Source of the DNA: an uncultured Clostridium sp.
GTDB taxonomy: Bacteria > Bacillota > Clostridia > TANB77 > CAG-508
NCBI GenBank assembly: GCA_946495905.1
Contig: CAMMEP010000027.1
Span: forward strand, 1-17,656
Direction of reading: 5' to 3'
DNA length: 17,656 bases
Of the stretch, positions 1 to 7,646 are shown piece by piece. The translations under genes and the position numbers were made by a program. The notes beneath the pieces are model-generated. The model did not search any database and was not told the origin of the DNA. It was given only the letters and a program-made list of their open reading frames with translations. Each line of letters opens with the position of its first letter. The stretch's first letter is position 1.

Positions 1-58
1 CAAAAATTAGAATTTTTTCTTATTAAATAGGAACAATCGAAGATTTTTGCTATATAAC

Positions 59-119
59 AAGGTTAAGTTACCTTGGGCTGTGCATATTTGCGAAGCAAAA
101 TGCACATATGGCGAAGCCA
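59..119. other. Cluster of three small hairpins upstream of the glycosylase promoter
   Basis: AAGGT (59-63) can pair with ACCTT (70-74). TGTGCAT plus TTTGC (79-85, 87-91) can pair with GCAAA plus ATGCACA (95-99, 100-106), leaving one bulged A. TGGC (109-112) can pair with GCCA (116-119). The last two hairpins both have the heptamer GCGAAGC at the tip (90-96 and 111-117), known as an unusually stable mini-hairpin. A T-rich stretch follows at 121-130, so the group may end an upstream transcript. The rest of 1-148 shows no gene I can support. Confidence 0.45.
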
Positions 120-148
120 CTTTTCTTCTTAATCTCACAGATAATCAA

Positions 149-177
149 TTGACACCAATTTAATAAATTTATATAAT
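149..177 (+). promoter_or_regulatory. Sigma-A type promoter for the ogg-addB-pgeF operon
   Basis: TTGACA at 149-154 and TATAAT at 172-177 are both perfect consensus boxes with a 17-base spacer. The start codon of the first gene lies about 105 bases downstream, which leaves a leader of roughly 95 bases. It is the strongest promoter match in the window. Confidence 0.75.
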
Positions 178-281
178 ATAGGTATGCATAATACTTTTAT
201 TTATTGTGCAAAGAAAAAAGTTTTATTATAAAAAATTAACAATAACGATAAATACAAGGTAATAGAAAGGAAACAAATAAA

Positions 282-1151
282 ATGCAAGAGCAACAGTACA
301 TACTAAAAAATGTTACTTCTTTTGAGCCAAAGCATATTTTTGAGTGTGGGCAATGTTTCAGGTGGGACGAAGAAGCAGATGGAAGCTACACAGGAATTGT
401 AAAAAATAATGTCATCAATGTGAAAAAAGTGGATAACACTATTGTATTTTCTAGCCTAGGTGTAGATAATATAGAAGAGTTAGCAATAGACTATTTTGAT
501 CTAAAGCGAAACTACGAAGAAATAAAAAAGGAGCTTTCTAAAGTAGACGAATATTTAGAAAATAGTATACAATATGGAAGCGGAATTAGAATTTTAAATC
601 AAGACTTATGGGAAACCATAATTTCCTTTATTATTTCTGCAAATAATAACATACCAAGAATAAAAGGTATTATTAATAGAATATCACAAAAATATGGAAA
701 CAAAATAGAGTGGAAAGGAAAAGAATATTATACTTTTCCAAGTGTAGAAAATTTAGCGAAAGCTGCGGTGGAGGATTTAAGAGAGTTAGGCTTAGGTTTT
801 CGAGATATACGTGTTTATGAAACAACCCATAAAATTTTAGAAAAAGAAGTAGATTTAGAGAAACTACACCAAGAGAAAGATACACAAAAAGTAAAGGACG
901 CTCTTTTAACCTTATCTGGAGTAGGACCAAAAGTAGCAGATTGTATTCTTCTCTTTTCTACGTTAAAAAGGTTTGATGTATTTCCAATCGATGTATGGGT
1001 AAGAAGAGTAATGAATGAGCTATATATAAAAAAGGAAGATGAGACCAAGGTTAATAAAAAAGAAATAGAAAAGCTCGCAAGAGAAAAGTATGGTGCTTTA
1101 GAAGGAATAGCACAGCAATATTTGTTTTATTGGAAAAGAGATACGGCGTAG
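282..1151 (+). CDS. ogg: 8-oxoguanine DNA glycosylase / AP lyase (HhH-GPD superfamily)
   Basis: A base-excision repair enzyme that by family removes 8-oxoguanine paired with C and can nick the abasic site. The 289 residues fit bacterial OGG1-type proteins. The N-terminal part carries GQCFRW (23-28), typical of the OGG N-terminal domain. The central part has the helix-forming segment with NQDLWETIISFIISANNN (106-123). The helix-hairpin-helix LSGVGPKVADC (211-221) contains the expected Schiff-base Lys217, and PIDVW (235-239) contains the catalytic Asp237. The ATG is preceded by AAAGG at 266-270. It is the first gene after the 149-177 promoter; addB begins 83 bases after its stop, across a palindromic repeat. 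Substrate preference is inferred from the family. Confidence 0.9.
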   Translation: MQEQQYILKNVTSFEPKHIFECGQCFRWDEEADGSYTGIVKNNVINVKKVDNTIVFSSLGVDNIEELAIDYFDLKRNYEEIKKELSKVDEYLENSIQYGSGIRILNQDLWETIISFIISANNNIPRIKGIINRISQKYGNKIEWKGKEYYTFPSVENLAKAAVEDLRELGLGFRDIRVYETTHKILEKEVDLEKLHQEKDTQKVKDALLTLSGVGPKVADCILLFSTLKRFDVFPIDVWVRRVMNELYIKKEDETKVNKKEIEKLAREKYGALEGIAQQYLFYWKRDTA

Positions 1152-1157
1152 AAGTGG

Positions 1158-1225
1158 TTTTCCTAATTGGGGACAGGCACCAATTAGGAAAAATCAGAAA
1201 AAAAAGCCTGTCCCCAATTAGGAAA
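1158..1225. repeat. REP-like inverted pair (GGGGACAGGC type) between ogg and addB
   Basis: TTTTCCTAATTGG (1158-1170) pairs perfectly with CCAATTAGGAAAA (1180-1192) around the 9-base loop GGACAGGCA. A second partial copy in opposite orientation lies at 1206-1225 and is a perfect 20-base inverse of 1159-1178. The two pairings exclude each other. The pair starts 7 bases after the ogg stop, and its right end runs into the addB ribosome binding site AAAGGAG (1223-1229). It shares the core GGGGACRGGC with the repeats at 6378, 8880, 9842, 11058 and 11326. Confidence 0.8.
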
Positions 1226-1234
1226 GGAGCAAAA

Positions 1235-4200
1235 ATGAGTCTTAGAATTGTATATGGCAGATCTGGTACTGGAAAGAGTACCTATATTTTTAAGGAAATA
1301 GCAGAAAAAATAAAAAATAATAATAGAAAGATATATATTATTACTCCAGAGCAATTTTCGTTTACAGCAGAAAAAAAGCTAATGGACTCAATTAGTGCGT
1401 CCTCTGTTTTATCCGCAGAAGTGCTTACCTTTAACCGTATGGCATACCGAGTAAGAAAAGAAGTGGGAGATGCTAGAAATAAGAATTTATCTTCTTCTGG
1501 AAAGTCGATGCTGTTATACAATATTCTTTCGGAACAAAAAAATAATTTGAAGTTTATAGGAAAGTCATCGGAAAATGTAGAATTAATTGGCACACAAATT
1601 ACAGAATTCAAGAAACATGGCATAACAGTAGATAATTTAAAGCAGGTAATGAAAAATACGGAAAGCCAATATTTAAAAGCAAAAATCAAGGATATGCTAA
1701 CAGTATATGAAAACTATACTGAAGAAATTGCGGCAGATTATATAGATGAAAATGATAATTTAACCATGTTAGCGGAAGAGTTAGATTTCATACATGATTT
1801 TGACCATACAGATATCTATATTGATGAGTTTGTAGGATTCACCCACCAAGAATATGAAATATTAAGAAAGTTATTTCTAAAAGCAAATGAAGTAACTATT
1901 ACTGTTTGCACAGATGATATTAATTTAAGTGAGAATCCAGATACCGATATTTTTTATGCGAATAAAATGACATTGGATAAGCTATATTATCTAGCTAAGC
2001 AAGAAAATGTAACCATAGAAAAACCTATTTGTCTAGAGACTACCCACCGCTTTAAAACAAAAGAATTAAAGCATTTGGAAGAAAATATTTATGCATTTCC
2101 TTATCAAAAAACGGAAGGAGCGATACAAAATATATCCCTTTTTTTAGCGAAAAATCAATATACTGAAATAGAAAATGTAGCTAAGAATATTGTAAAATTA
2201 GTAAGGGATGAGGAATACCGTTTTAATGATATATCTGTTATTACGAAGGATTTAGAGGGGTATGCCAATTTATGTAAGGCTATTTTTGCAAAATACAATA
2301 TTCCTATATTTATTGATGAGAAAAAAGATTTGAGCCAAAATATATTAGTAAAATATATGTTAGCAGTATTAAATATTTTTGCAAAAAATTGGAGAACGGA
2401 TAGTGTTTTAGAATATATAAAAACTGGTCTCGTACAAGAAATAGAAGAAGACGATGTGTATACCATAGAAAATTATGCATTAAGATGGGGAATAAAAGGT
2501 GCAAAGTGGTATCAAGGAGACTGGACTTTTTATAACGAAAGCGCTGAAGAGAAAGAAAAAATATTACATATTAGAGAAAAGATAATAAAACCATTATTAA
2601 AATTCAAAAAAGACTTGTCCAATGGAAAAGATGTTGCTTCTATTTCCAAAACTTTATATCAATTTCTAATCGAAAATGGTATCGATATGGCAATGGAAAG
2701 TAGAATAAAAGAACTAGAAGAAATGGGAGAAATAGAGAAAGCAAAAGAATATGAAACAAGCTATAAATTAATGATGGAACTATTGGATGAAATGGTAATG
2801 GTTTTAGGAGAGAAAAAAGTAAGTTTTGAAAAATATGCAGAGATATTAAAAATTGGGCTAGGAAATACAGGGCTTGGAAAAATTCCAGGAACACAAGACC
2901 AAGTAATTGTGGGAGATGTGGATAGGTCAAGAAGCCATAAGGTAAAAGCTGTATTTATTATAGGATTAAATGACGGAATGTTTCCTAGTGTAAATAAGAA
3001 TGAAGGCTTTTTTAATGATAAAGATAGGGAAGTTCTAAAAGAAAAAGGTGCAGAGCTAGCCAAAGGAACACTTGAAAAACTATATGATGATAATTTTAAT
3101 ATCTATAAAGCATTTTCAACGGCAGAAGAAAAACTATTTTTATCCTTATCTTCTTCCGACTTAGAAGGAAAATCACTAAGACCATCTATTTTAATAAGTA
3201 GAGTAAAGAAGATTTTTCCTGGACTAAGCGAAGAAAGTGATGTGATAGAAAAAACAAATGAAATTGTAACAGAAGAGAGTACTTTTGAAGAATTATTAGA
3301 AAAGCTTAGTGATTTTAGAGATGGAAAAGAAATAGAAGAGGTCTGGTTTCATGTATATAATTATTATGCAAGCCATCCAGACTGGAAAGCAAAACTAGAA
3401 AATAGCTTAAAGGCATTAAATTACAAAATAGAGCCAGAAAAAATAAATAAAGCAATGATTCAAAAACTATATGGGGATACCTTAAAAACAAGTGTATCTA
3501 GATTAGAGCAATACCAATCTTGCCCATTTTCCTATTACTTAAAATATGGATTAAACTTGTCAGAACGAGAAGAGTTTAAAATACAAGCAATTGATACAGG
3601 TACTTTTATGCATGAAGTAATAGATGGCTTTTTCGATAAATTACAAGAAAGAAAGATAAATGTAAAAGAAATCGAGCAAGAGGAATTACAAGAAATAGTA
3701 GAAGAAATAATAGAAGAAAAGCTTGGATTAAAGAAAAACTATATTTTTACCAGTATTCCAAAATATCAAGTTTTAGTGAATCGATTAAAAAAGGTAATTC
3801 AAAAATCCATTAGTTACATTGTAGATAGTTTAAAATATAGCGATTTTAGTGTAATGGGACATGAAATGGAATTTAAAAATGGTAAAGAATACCCAGCTAT
3901 ACAGCTAGAATTGGAAAATGGAAAAAAAGTAGAAATAACAGGTAAAATAGATAGAATTGACATTGCCAAAACTCCAGAAGGAAACTATATTCGAATTATT
4001 GATTATAAATCTTCGGCAAAAGATATTAATTTAAATGAAGTAGTTGCAGGACTTCAGCTTCAACTTCTTACCTATTTAGATGCTGTATGTACCATAGAAG
4101 ATGTTATGCCAGCAGGAGTGCTATATTTTAATTTAATTGACCCAAGTGTTAAAACAGCCAATAAAATAGATGAGGAAAAATTACAAGAAGAAATTAAAAA

Positions 4201-4585
4201 GCAATTTAGAATGAAAGGCTTAATTCTAGCAGATGTTGATATTGTTAAAAAGATGGACAAAACCTTAGAAAAAGGAAATTCCAATATAGTTCCAGCATAT
4301 ATTGATAAAGATGGAAATTTAGCAAACAAAGCTAGTACAATAACAAGACAACAATTTGAAAATTTACAAAAATATACGAATAAAATTGTAAAACAAATAG
4401 CAAATAATATCTTGTCTGGTAACATTAATGTTAAACCATATTATAAAATAAAACAAGGAAAAACACCTTGTGAGTATTGCAAGTATAAATCGATTTGTAA
4501 TTTTAATACAGGAATCTGCAAAAAAGAATACAATTATATTGGAAATGAGAATAAGGATTATATTTTGGATAATTTGGAGAGGTGA
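1235..4585 (+). CDS. addB: ATP-dependent helicase/nuclease AddAB, subunit B
   Basis: AddB is one subunit of the AddAB enzyme that processes double-strand DNA ends for RecA-dependent recombination, the Firmicute counterpart of RecBCD. The product has 1116 residues, close to the usual length. A Walker A motif GRSGTGKST lies near the N-terminus. The C-terminal RecB-like nuclease has GKIDRID (903-909), DYK (923-925) and GLQLQ (939-943). The four Fe-S cysteines expected of AddB are present: Cys763 (CPFSYYL) and the C-x2-C-x5-C group Cys1079, Cys1082, Cys1088. The frame stays open back to 1130, but I chose the ATG at 1235: it follows AAAGGAG and the homology starts there, whereas the upstream part would translate the palindromic repeat. 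pgeF follows 4 bases after the stop. The usual partner addA is not in the window. Confidence 0.93.
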   Translation: MSLRIVYGRSGTGKSTYIFKEIAEKIKNNNRKIYIITPEQFSFTAEKKLMDSISASSVLSAEVLTFNRMAYRVRKEVGDARNKNLSSSGKSMLLYNILSEQKNNLKFIGKSSENVELIGTQITEFKKHGITVDNLKQVMKNTESQYLKAKIKDMLTVYENYTEEIAADYIDENDNLTMLAEELDFIHDFDHTDIYIDEFVGFTHQEYEILRKLFLKANEVTITVCTDDINLSENPDTDIFYANKMTLDKLYYLAKQENVTIEKPICLETTHRFKTKELKHLEENIYAFPYQKTEGAIQNISLFLAKNQYTEIENVAKNIVKLVRDEEYRFNDISVITKDLEGYANLCKAIFAKYNIPIFIDEKKDLSQNILVKYMLAVLNIFAKNWRTDSVLEYIKTGLVQEIEEDDVYTIENYALRWGIKGAKWYQGDWTFYNESAEEKEKILHIREKIIKPLLKFKKDLSNGKDVASISKTLYQFLIENGIDMAMESRIKELEEMGEIEKAKEYETSYKLMMELLDEMVMVLGEKKVSFEKYAEILKIGLGNTGLGKIPGTQDQVIVGDVDRSRSHKVKAVFIIGLNDGMFPSVNKNEGFFNDKDREVLKEKGAELAKGTLEKLYDDNFNIYKAFSTAEEKLFLSLSSSDLEGKSLRPSILISRVKKIFPGLSEESDVIEKTNEIVTEESTFEELLEKLSDFRDGKEIEEVWFHVYNYYASHPDWKAKLENSLKALNYKIEPEKINKAMIQKLYGDTLKTSVSRLEQYQSCPFSYYLKYGLNLSEREEFKIQAIDTGTFMHEVIDGFFDKLQERKINVKEIEQEELQEIVEEIIEEKLGLKKNYIFTSIPKYQVLVNRLKKVIQKSISYIVDSLKYSDFSVMGHEMEFKNGKEYPAIQLELENGKKVEITGKIDRIDIAKTPEGNYIRIIDYKSSAKDINLNEVVAGLQLQLLTYLDAVCTIEDVMPAGVLYFNLIDPSVKTANKIDEEKLQEEIKKQFRMKGLILADVDIVKKMDKTLEKGNSNIVPAYIDKDGNLANKASTITRQQFENLQKYTNKIVKQIANNILSGNINVKPYYKIKQGKTPCEYCKYKSICNFNTGICKKEYNYIGNENKDYILDNLER

Positions 4586-4589
4586 TTGA

Positions 4590-5387
4590 GTGGATTTTAC
4601 AAATGACATAGTGGTTCATAAAAATATAGATGGAACGGAATTTTTACAGTTTAGAAGGTTATTAGAATTCCCTAATATTAAGCATTGCTATACATTAAGA
4701 AAAAATGGAATTAGTGTTTTTGCAAAAGATGGAGATGGAACGGAACTAAAAGAAAGCTATAAAAAGGTGGCAAAAGCATTAGCATTTTATGAGGAACATA
4801 TTGTGAAGCCACACCAAACGCATACAGACAGAGTGGAAATAGTAAATAGTGCACAAGAAGAGTTTAATGAAGTAGATGGACTAATAACAAATAAAAAAGA
4901 TATTTTCTTATGTACTACTTCTGCAGATTGTACTTCTTTGCTGTTTTATGATGATACTAAAAAAGTAATAGCAGCTATCCATTCTGGTTGGAAGGGGACT
5001 CTACAACAAATAGGAAAAAAGGCAGTAGAAAAAATGGTAAATGAATTTGGATGCCGTCCAGCAGATATTATTTGTTGTATAGCACCATGTATTAAGAAAT
5101 GCCATTTTGAAGTAGACGAAGATGTGATGCTGCTCTTTAAAAAAGAATTTGAATATACAGGAAGAATTCATGAAATAATCGAAGAAGGAAGAAAAGTAGA
5201 AGAAAAACAGAAATATAATATTGATACGACATTAATAAATAAGATAATTTTAAAAGAAGCGGGAATATTACCAGAGAACATAATAGATAGTGATATTTGT
5301 ACTGTTTGCCATGCGGATTCGTTCCATTCTTATCGAGTAGATAAGGAAAATTCAGGAAGAAATGGTGCGTTTATAGGGATGGTATAA
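4590..5387 (+). CDS. pgeF: Multicopper-oxidase-fold protein PgeF/YfiH (purine nucleoside phosphorylase, peptidoglycan editing factor)
   Basis: A cytoplasmic protein of the DUF152/YfiH family. Members have been reported as purine nucleoside phosphorylases and as factors that keep wrong amino acids out of peptidoglycan precursors; which role applies here cannot be read from sequence. Family motifs are intact: HQTH (75-78), SADC (111-114), HSGWKG (131-136), CIAPCIKKCHFEVDEDV (about 163-179) and the C-terminal CTVCHADSFHSYR followed by SGRNGAFIGM. His75, Cys114 and His131 correspond to the metal-binding/catalytic set. Length is 265 residues, normal for the family. The GTG start has GGAGAGG (4576-4582) seven bases upstream, lying across the addB stop, so translation is probably coupled to addB. 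Confidence 0.9.
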   Translation: MDFTNDIVVHKNIDGTEFLQFRRLLEFPNIKHCYTLRKNGISVFAKDGDGTELKESYKKVAKALAFYEEHIVKPHQTHTDRVEIVNSAQEEFNEVDGLITNKKDIFLCTTSADCTSLLFYDDTKKVIAAIHSGWKGTLQQIGKKAVEKMVNEFGCRPADIICCIAPCIKKCHFEVDEDVMLLFKKEFEYTGRIHEIIEEGRKVEEKQKYNIDTTLINKIILKEAGILPENIIDSDICTVCHADSFHSYRVDKENSGRNGAFIGMV

Positions 5388-5468
5388 TTTTCAACAATTC
5401 ATATTGATGTTACTTCAAAAAAATGATAAGATAATTAGTATAAACGTTGTAAAAGAGAGGTATGGACT

Positions 5469-6377
5469 ATGTTTCAAAAAATAAAAAAAGGAGATACAGT
5501 TGGAGTGATTGCTCCTTCTTCAAAAATAGATGAGGACGACTTAGAAACAATAAATAATTCTGTTTTATTAATGGAAAGTACTGGATTAAAAGTAAAGTTT
5601 GGAAAGAATGCTTTTAAGAAAACACTTGGTTATAGCGCTACTCCAGAAGAAAAAGCAGAAGATATTAATACCATGTTTGCAGATAAAGAAGTAAAAATGA
5701 TATTTTGTGTTAGTGGTGGATTTAACTCAAATTCTGTGTTTGAGTATTTAGATTATGAAACCATAAAAAATAACCCAAAGCCATTATGTGGATTTAGTGA
5801 TAGTACTTCACTGGAGAATGTAATATATTCTAAAACAGGAGTTATCACGTTTAATGGACCTACTTTTAAAGCACTTACATCATGGGCAACTCCTTATGGA
5901 TATGAAGAAGTAGTAAAAAGATTTATGCATGGAGATATGCAGCTTGGACAAGATGATGACGAATACATAACCATAAAAGAAGGAGTAGCAGAAGGAATAT
6001 TAGTAGGCGGAAATTTAAGCTTAACAGCAGAAAGAGTTGCTGGAAATTATAGTATTGACTTTACCGACAAAATATTGTTTATAGAAGAATTCTGTTTGGA
6101 AACTCCTCCAGAAGGAGTAAGCAATTATTTGTATCAAATGAAACAAAATGGTGTGTTTGATAAAATCAAAGGAATTTGGGTAGGAAATTATGATGGAAGC
6201 GTAGCCTTAGAAAGAATCTTACTAGATGTTATTGGAGATAACTATAGCTTTCCTATTATTAAATCGAATAATTTTGGGCATACCGAAAAGAAAACGGTAA
6301 TACCAGTAGGCGGAAAGGCTAAAATTGATACCAGTAAGAAAATAAAAATAGAAATTGTAGAGAATTTTATGGATTAA
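5469..6377 (+). CDS. S66 family peptidase (LD-carboxypeptidase / MccF-like)
   Basis: A serine peptidase of family S66, which includes LdcA (murein tetrapeptide recycling) and MccF (cleavage of microcin C-type peptide-nucleotides). The product has 302 residues with no signal peptide, so it should be cytosolic. The nucleophile elbow GFSD puts Ser110 as nucleophile, followed by NGPTF (129-133). Glu206 in LFIEE and His271 in FGHTEKK complete the expected Ser-Glu-His triad. VSGGFNSN (81-88) is the usual glycine-rich turn. AAGAGAGG lies upstream of the ATG. The 81-base gap to pgeF shows only a weak promoter candidate (TTGATG at 5404). A palindromic repeat starts directly after the TAA. MccF-type immunity or detoxification is as likely as cell-wall recycling. 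Confidence 0.85.
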   Translation: MFQKIKKGDTVGVIAPSSKIDEDDLETINNSVLLMESTGLKVKFGKNAFKKTLGYSATPEEKAEDINTMFADKEVKMIFCVSGGFNSNSVFEYLDYETIKNNPKPLCGFSDSTSLENVIYSKTGVITFNGPTFKALTSWATPYGYEEVVKRFMHGDMQLGQDDDEYITIKEGVAEGILVGGNLSLTAERVAGNYSIDFTDKILFIEEFCLETPPEGVSNYLYQMKQNGVFDKIKGIWVGNYDGSVALERILLDVIGDNYSFPIIKSNNFGHTEKKTVIPVGGKAKIDTSKKIKIEIVENFMD

Positions 6378-6408
6378 TGTGCAAAAGGGGACGGGCTTAT
6401 TTTGCACA
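6378..6408. repeat. Complete REP-like palindrome (GGGGACGGGC type)
   Basis: TGTGCAAAA (6378-6386) and TTTTGCACA (6400-6408) form a perfect 9-bp stem around the 13-base loop GGGGACGGGCTTA. This is the only copy of this type in the window with both stem arms fully matched. It begins on the base after the stop codon of the S66 peptidase gene and ends 14 bases before the udg start codon. It may also act as a 3' end stabiliser, but no U-run follows it. Confidence 0.8.
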
Positions 6409-6422
6409 GAAAGGAAAAAGAA

Positions 6423-6986
6423 ATGTACAATAATTGGGAAGAATTAGAAGAGTCAATAGAAAATTGTAATAAGTGTAAATTGTGTAAAACAAGAATAAAT
6501 ATTGTATTTGGAGTAGGAAATAAGAATGCAGATATTATGCTTGTTGGGGAAGGTCCAGGTGCAGACGAGGATAAGCAAGGAATACCTTTTGTAGGAAAAG
6601 CAGGAAAGCTTATGGATAAAGCTTTCGAAGGACTGGGAATCGAAAGAGATAGTGTATATATTGCTAATATTGTAAAGTGTAGACCACCTAGCAATAGAGT
6701 ACCAGAAGATGATGAGGCAGCTGCATGCTTAAATTACTTGCGTAATCAAGTTATATTAGTAAAACCAAAAATTATTGTATTATTAGGAAGTACAGCTCTA
6801 AAAAATATATGTGGGAAAGAATACGGAATTACTTCGGCTAGAGGAAAATGGATTGAGAAAAAGGGAATACTTTATATGCCAACTTGGCATCCAGCAGCAC
6901 TTTTAAGAGACGAAAATAAGAAGATAGAATTTTGGAAAGATTTAAAGGAAGTAGTAAGAAAATACAATGAAATAACTAATTTATAG
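6423..6986 (+). CDS. udg: Family 4 uracil-DNA glycosylase with Fe-S cluster
   Basis: Removes uracil arising from cytosine deamination, the first step of base excision repair. The N-terminal part has Cys15 and Cys18 (ENCNKC); with Cys86 (NIVKCRPPSNR) and Cys102 (AACLNYL) they make the 4Fe-4S set of family 4 enzymes. GEGPGADEDKQGIPFVGKAG (42-61) is the water-activating and uracil-binding motif, and TWHPAALLR (154-162) holds the conserved active-site His156. The 187 residues fit the family. A TTG at 6402 would add seven residues, but it lies inside the palindromic repeat; the ATG at 6423 has AAAGGA a few bases upstream and fits the family start. The Nudix gene follows 20 bases after the stop. 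Confidence 0.92.
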   Translation: MYNNWEELEESIENCNKCKLCKTRINIVFGVGNKNADIMLVGEGPGADEDKQGIPFVGKAGKLMDKAFEGLGIERDSVYIANIVKCRPPSNRVPEDDEAAACLNYLRNQVILVKPKIIVLLGSTALKNICGKEYGITSARGKWIEKKGILYMPTWHPAALLRDENKKIEFWKDLKEVVRKYNEITNL

Positions 6987-7006
6987 ATATATTGGAGATG
7001 AAATAG

Positions 7007-7561
7007 TTGAATAACAAATATTATAAAAAAATAGATTATGAATTATTAGATAAAAAAACAGCCTATAAAGGAAAGAGAATAGTAGTAGAAGAATTGCATT
7101 ATAAAAATCCAAGAACAAATCAAATTATATACAGAGAGCATGTATTGGCTGGTCATGCTGCTATCATTATGCCAATAACCCAAGAACAAGAATTCATTAT
7201 GATTAAAGAGCCACGTACGCCGGTAGGACTAACAGTACTAGCTTTTCCAGCAGGAATGATAGAAGAAGGAGAAACACCAGAAGAAGGTGCTATTCGAGAG
7301 TTAGAAGAAGAAACTGGCTACCGAGCAGGAACAATAAAAAAATTAAGAGAAGTATATCCAGCAATTGGATATTCCAATGAAAAAACGATTATTTTTTTAG
7401 CAAAGGATTTGGTAAAAACACAAAGACATTTAGATGCCACAGAAGATATTGAAGTAGTAAGAATACCTTTACAAGAAGCAAAAGAAATGCTAGATAAAGG
7501 CGAAATTAAAACATCTAGTGAAACAGTGGCATTACTCCATTATTTCATGTATGAAGAATAA
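7007..7561 (+). CDS. Nudix hydrolase, ADP-ribose pyrophosphatase-like
   Basis: Hydrolyses nucleoside diphosphates linked to another group, most likely ADP-ribose to AMP and ribose 5-phosphate. The 184 residues and the N-terminal KIDYELLDKKTAYKGKRIVVEE resemble the NudF/YqkG branch. The Nudix box is perfect: G83, E89, R97-E98-L99, E101-E102, G104. A proline (Pro118, YPAIGYSNE) stands about 14 residues after the box, as in ADP-ribose pyrophosphatases. The start is TTG with GGAGATG (6994-7000) six bases upstream; the ATG inside that motif is followed by a stop within two codons, so TTG is the credible start. It is in the same run as udg. Exact substrate is inferred. Confidence 0.88.
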   Translation: MNNKYYKKIDYELLDKKTAYKGKRIVVEELHYKNPRTNQIIYREHVLAGHAAIIMPITQEQEFIMIKEPRTPVGLTVLAFPAGMIEEGETPEEGAIRELEEETGYRAGTIKKLREVYPAIGYSNEKTIIFLAKDLVKTQRHLDATEDIEVVRIPLQEAKEMLDKGEIKTSSETVALLHYFMYEE

Positions 7562-7579
7562 AATGATTGGTCGGAAGGA

Positions 7580-7606
7580 TTGACAAGATATAGTAGGACA
7601 TATTAT
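7580..7606 (+). promoter_or_regulatory. Possible promoter for the GltD-like gene
   Basis: TTGACA (7580-7585) and TATTAT (7601-7606) are separated by only 15 bases, shorter than the preferred 17. The gene downstream starts at 7647 after AAGGAAGG. Because of the short spacer this is a weak call. Confidence 0.35.
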
Positions 7607-7646
7607 CATCAAATGAGATATAGCAAAAAAGGAAGGAATCTAAAAA

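Noticed and set aside
205..215. TGTGCAAA near the start of the window as another repeat copy
   Set aside because: The GGGGAC core does not follow, so it is a chance match to the stem arm.
1130..1234. N-terminal extension of the addB reading frame by 35 codons
   Set aside because: It translates the palindromic repeat, overlaps the end of ogg and has no ribosome binding site; the ATG at 1235 has AAAGGAG and fits the family start.
6402..6422. TTG start adding seven residues to the uracil-DNA glycosylase
   Set aside because: It lies in the hairpin arm of the repeat; the ATG at 6423 has a proper ribosome binding site and matches family length.
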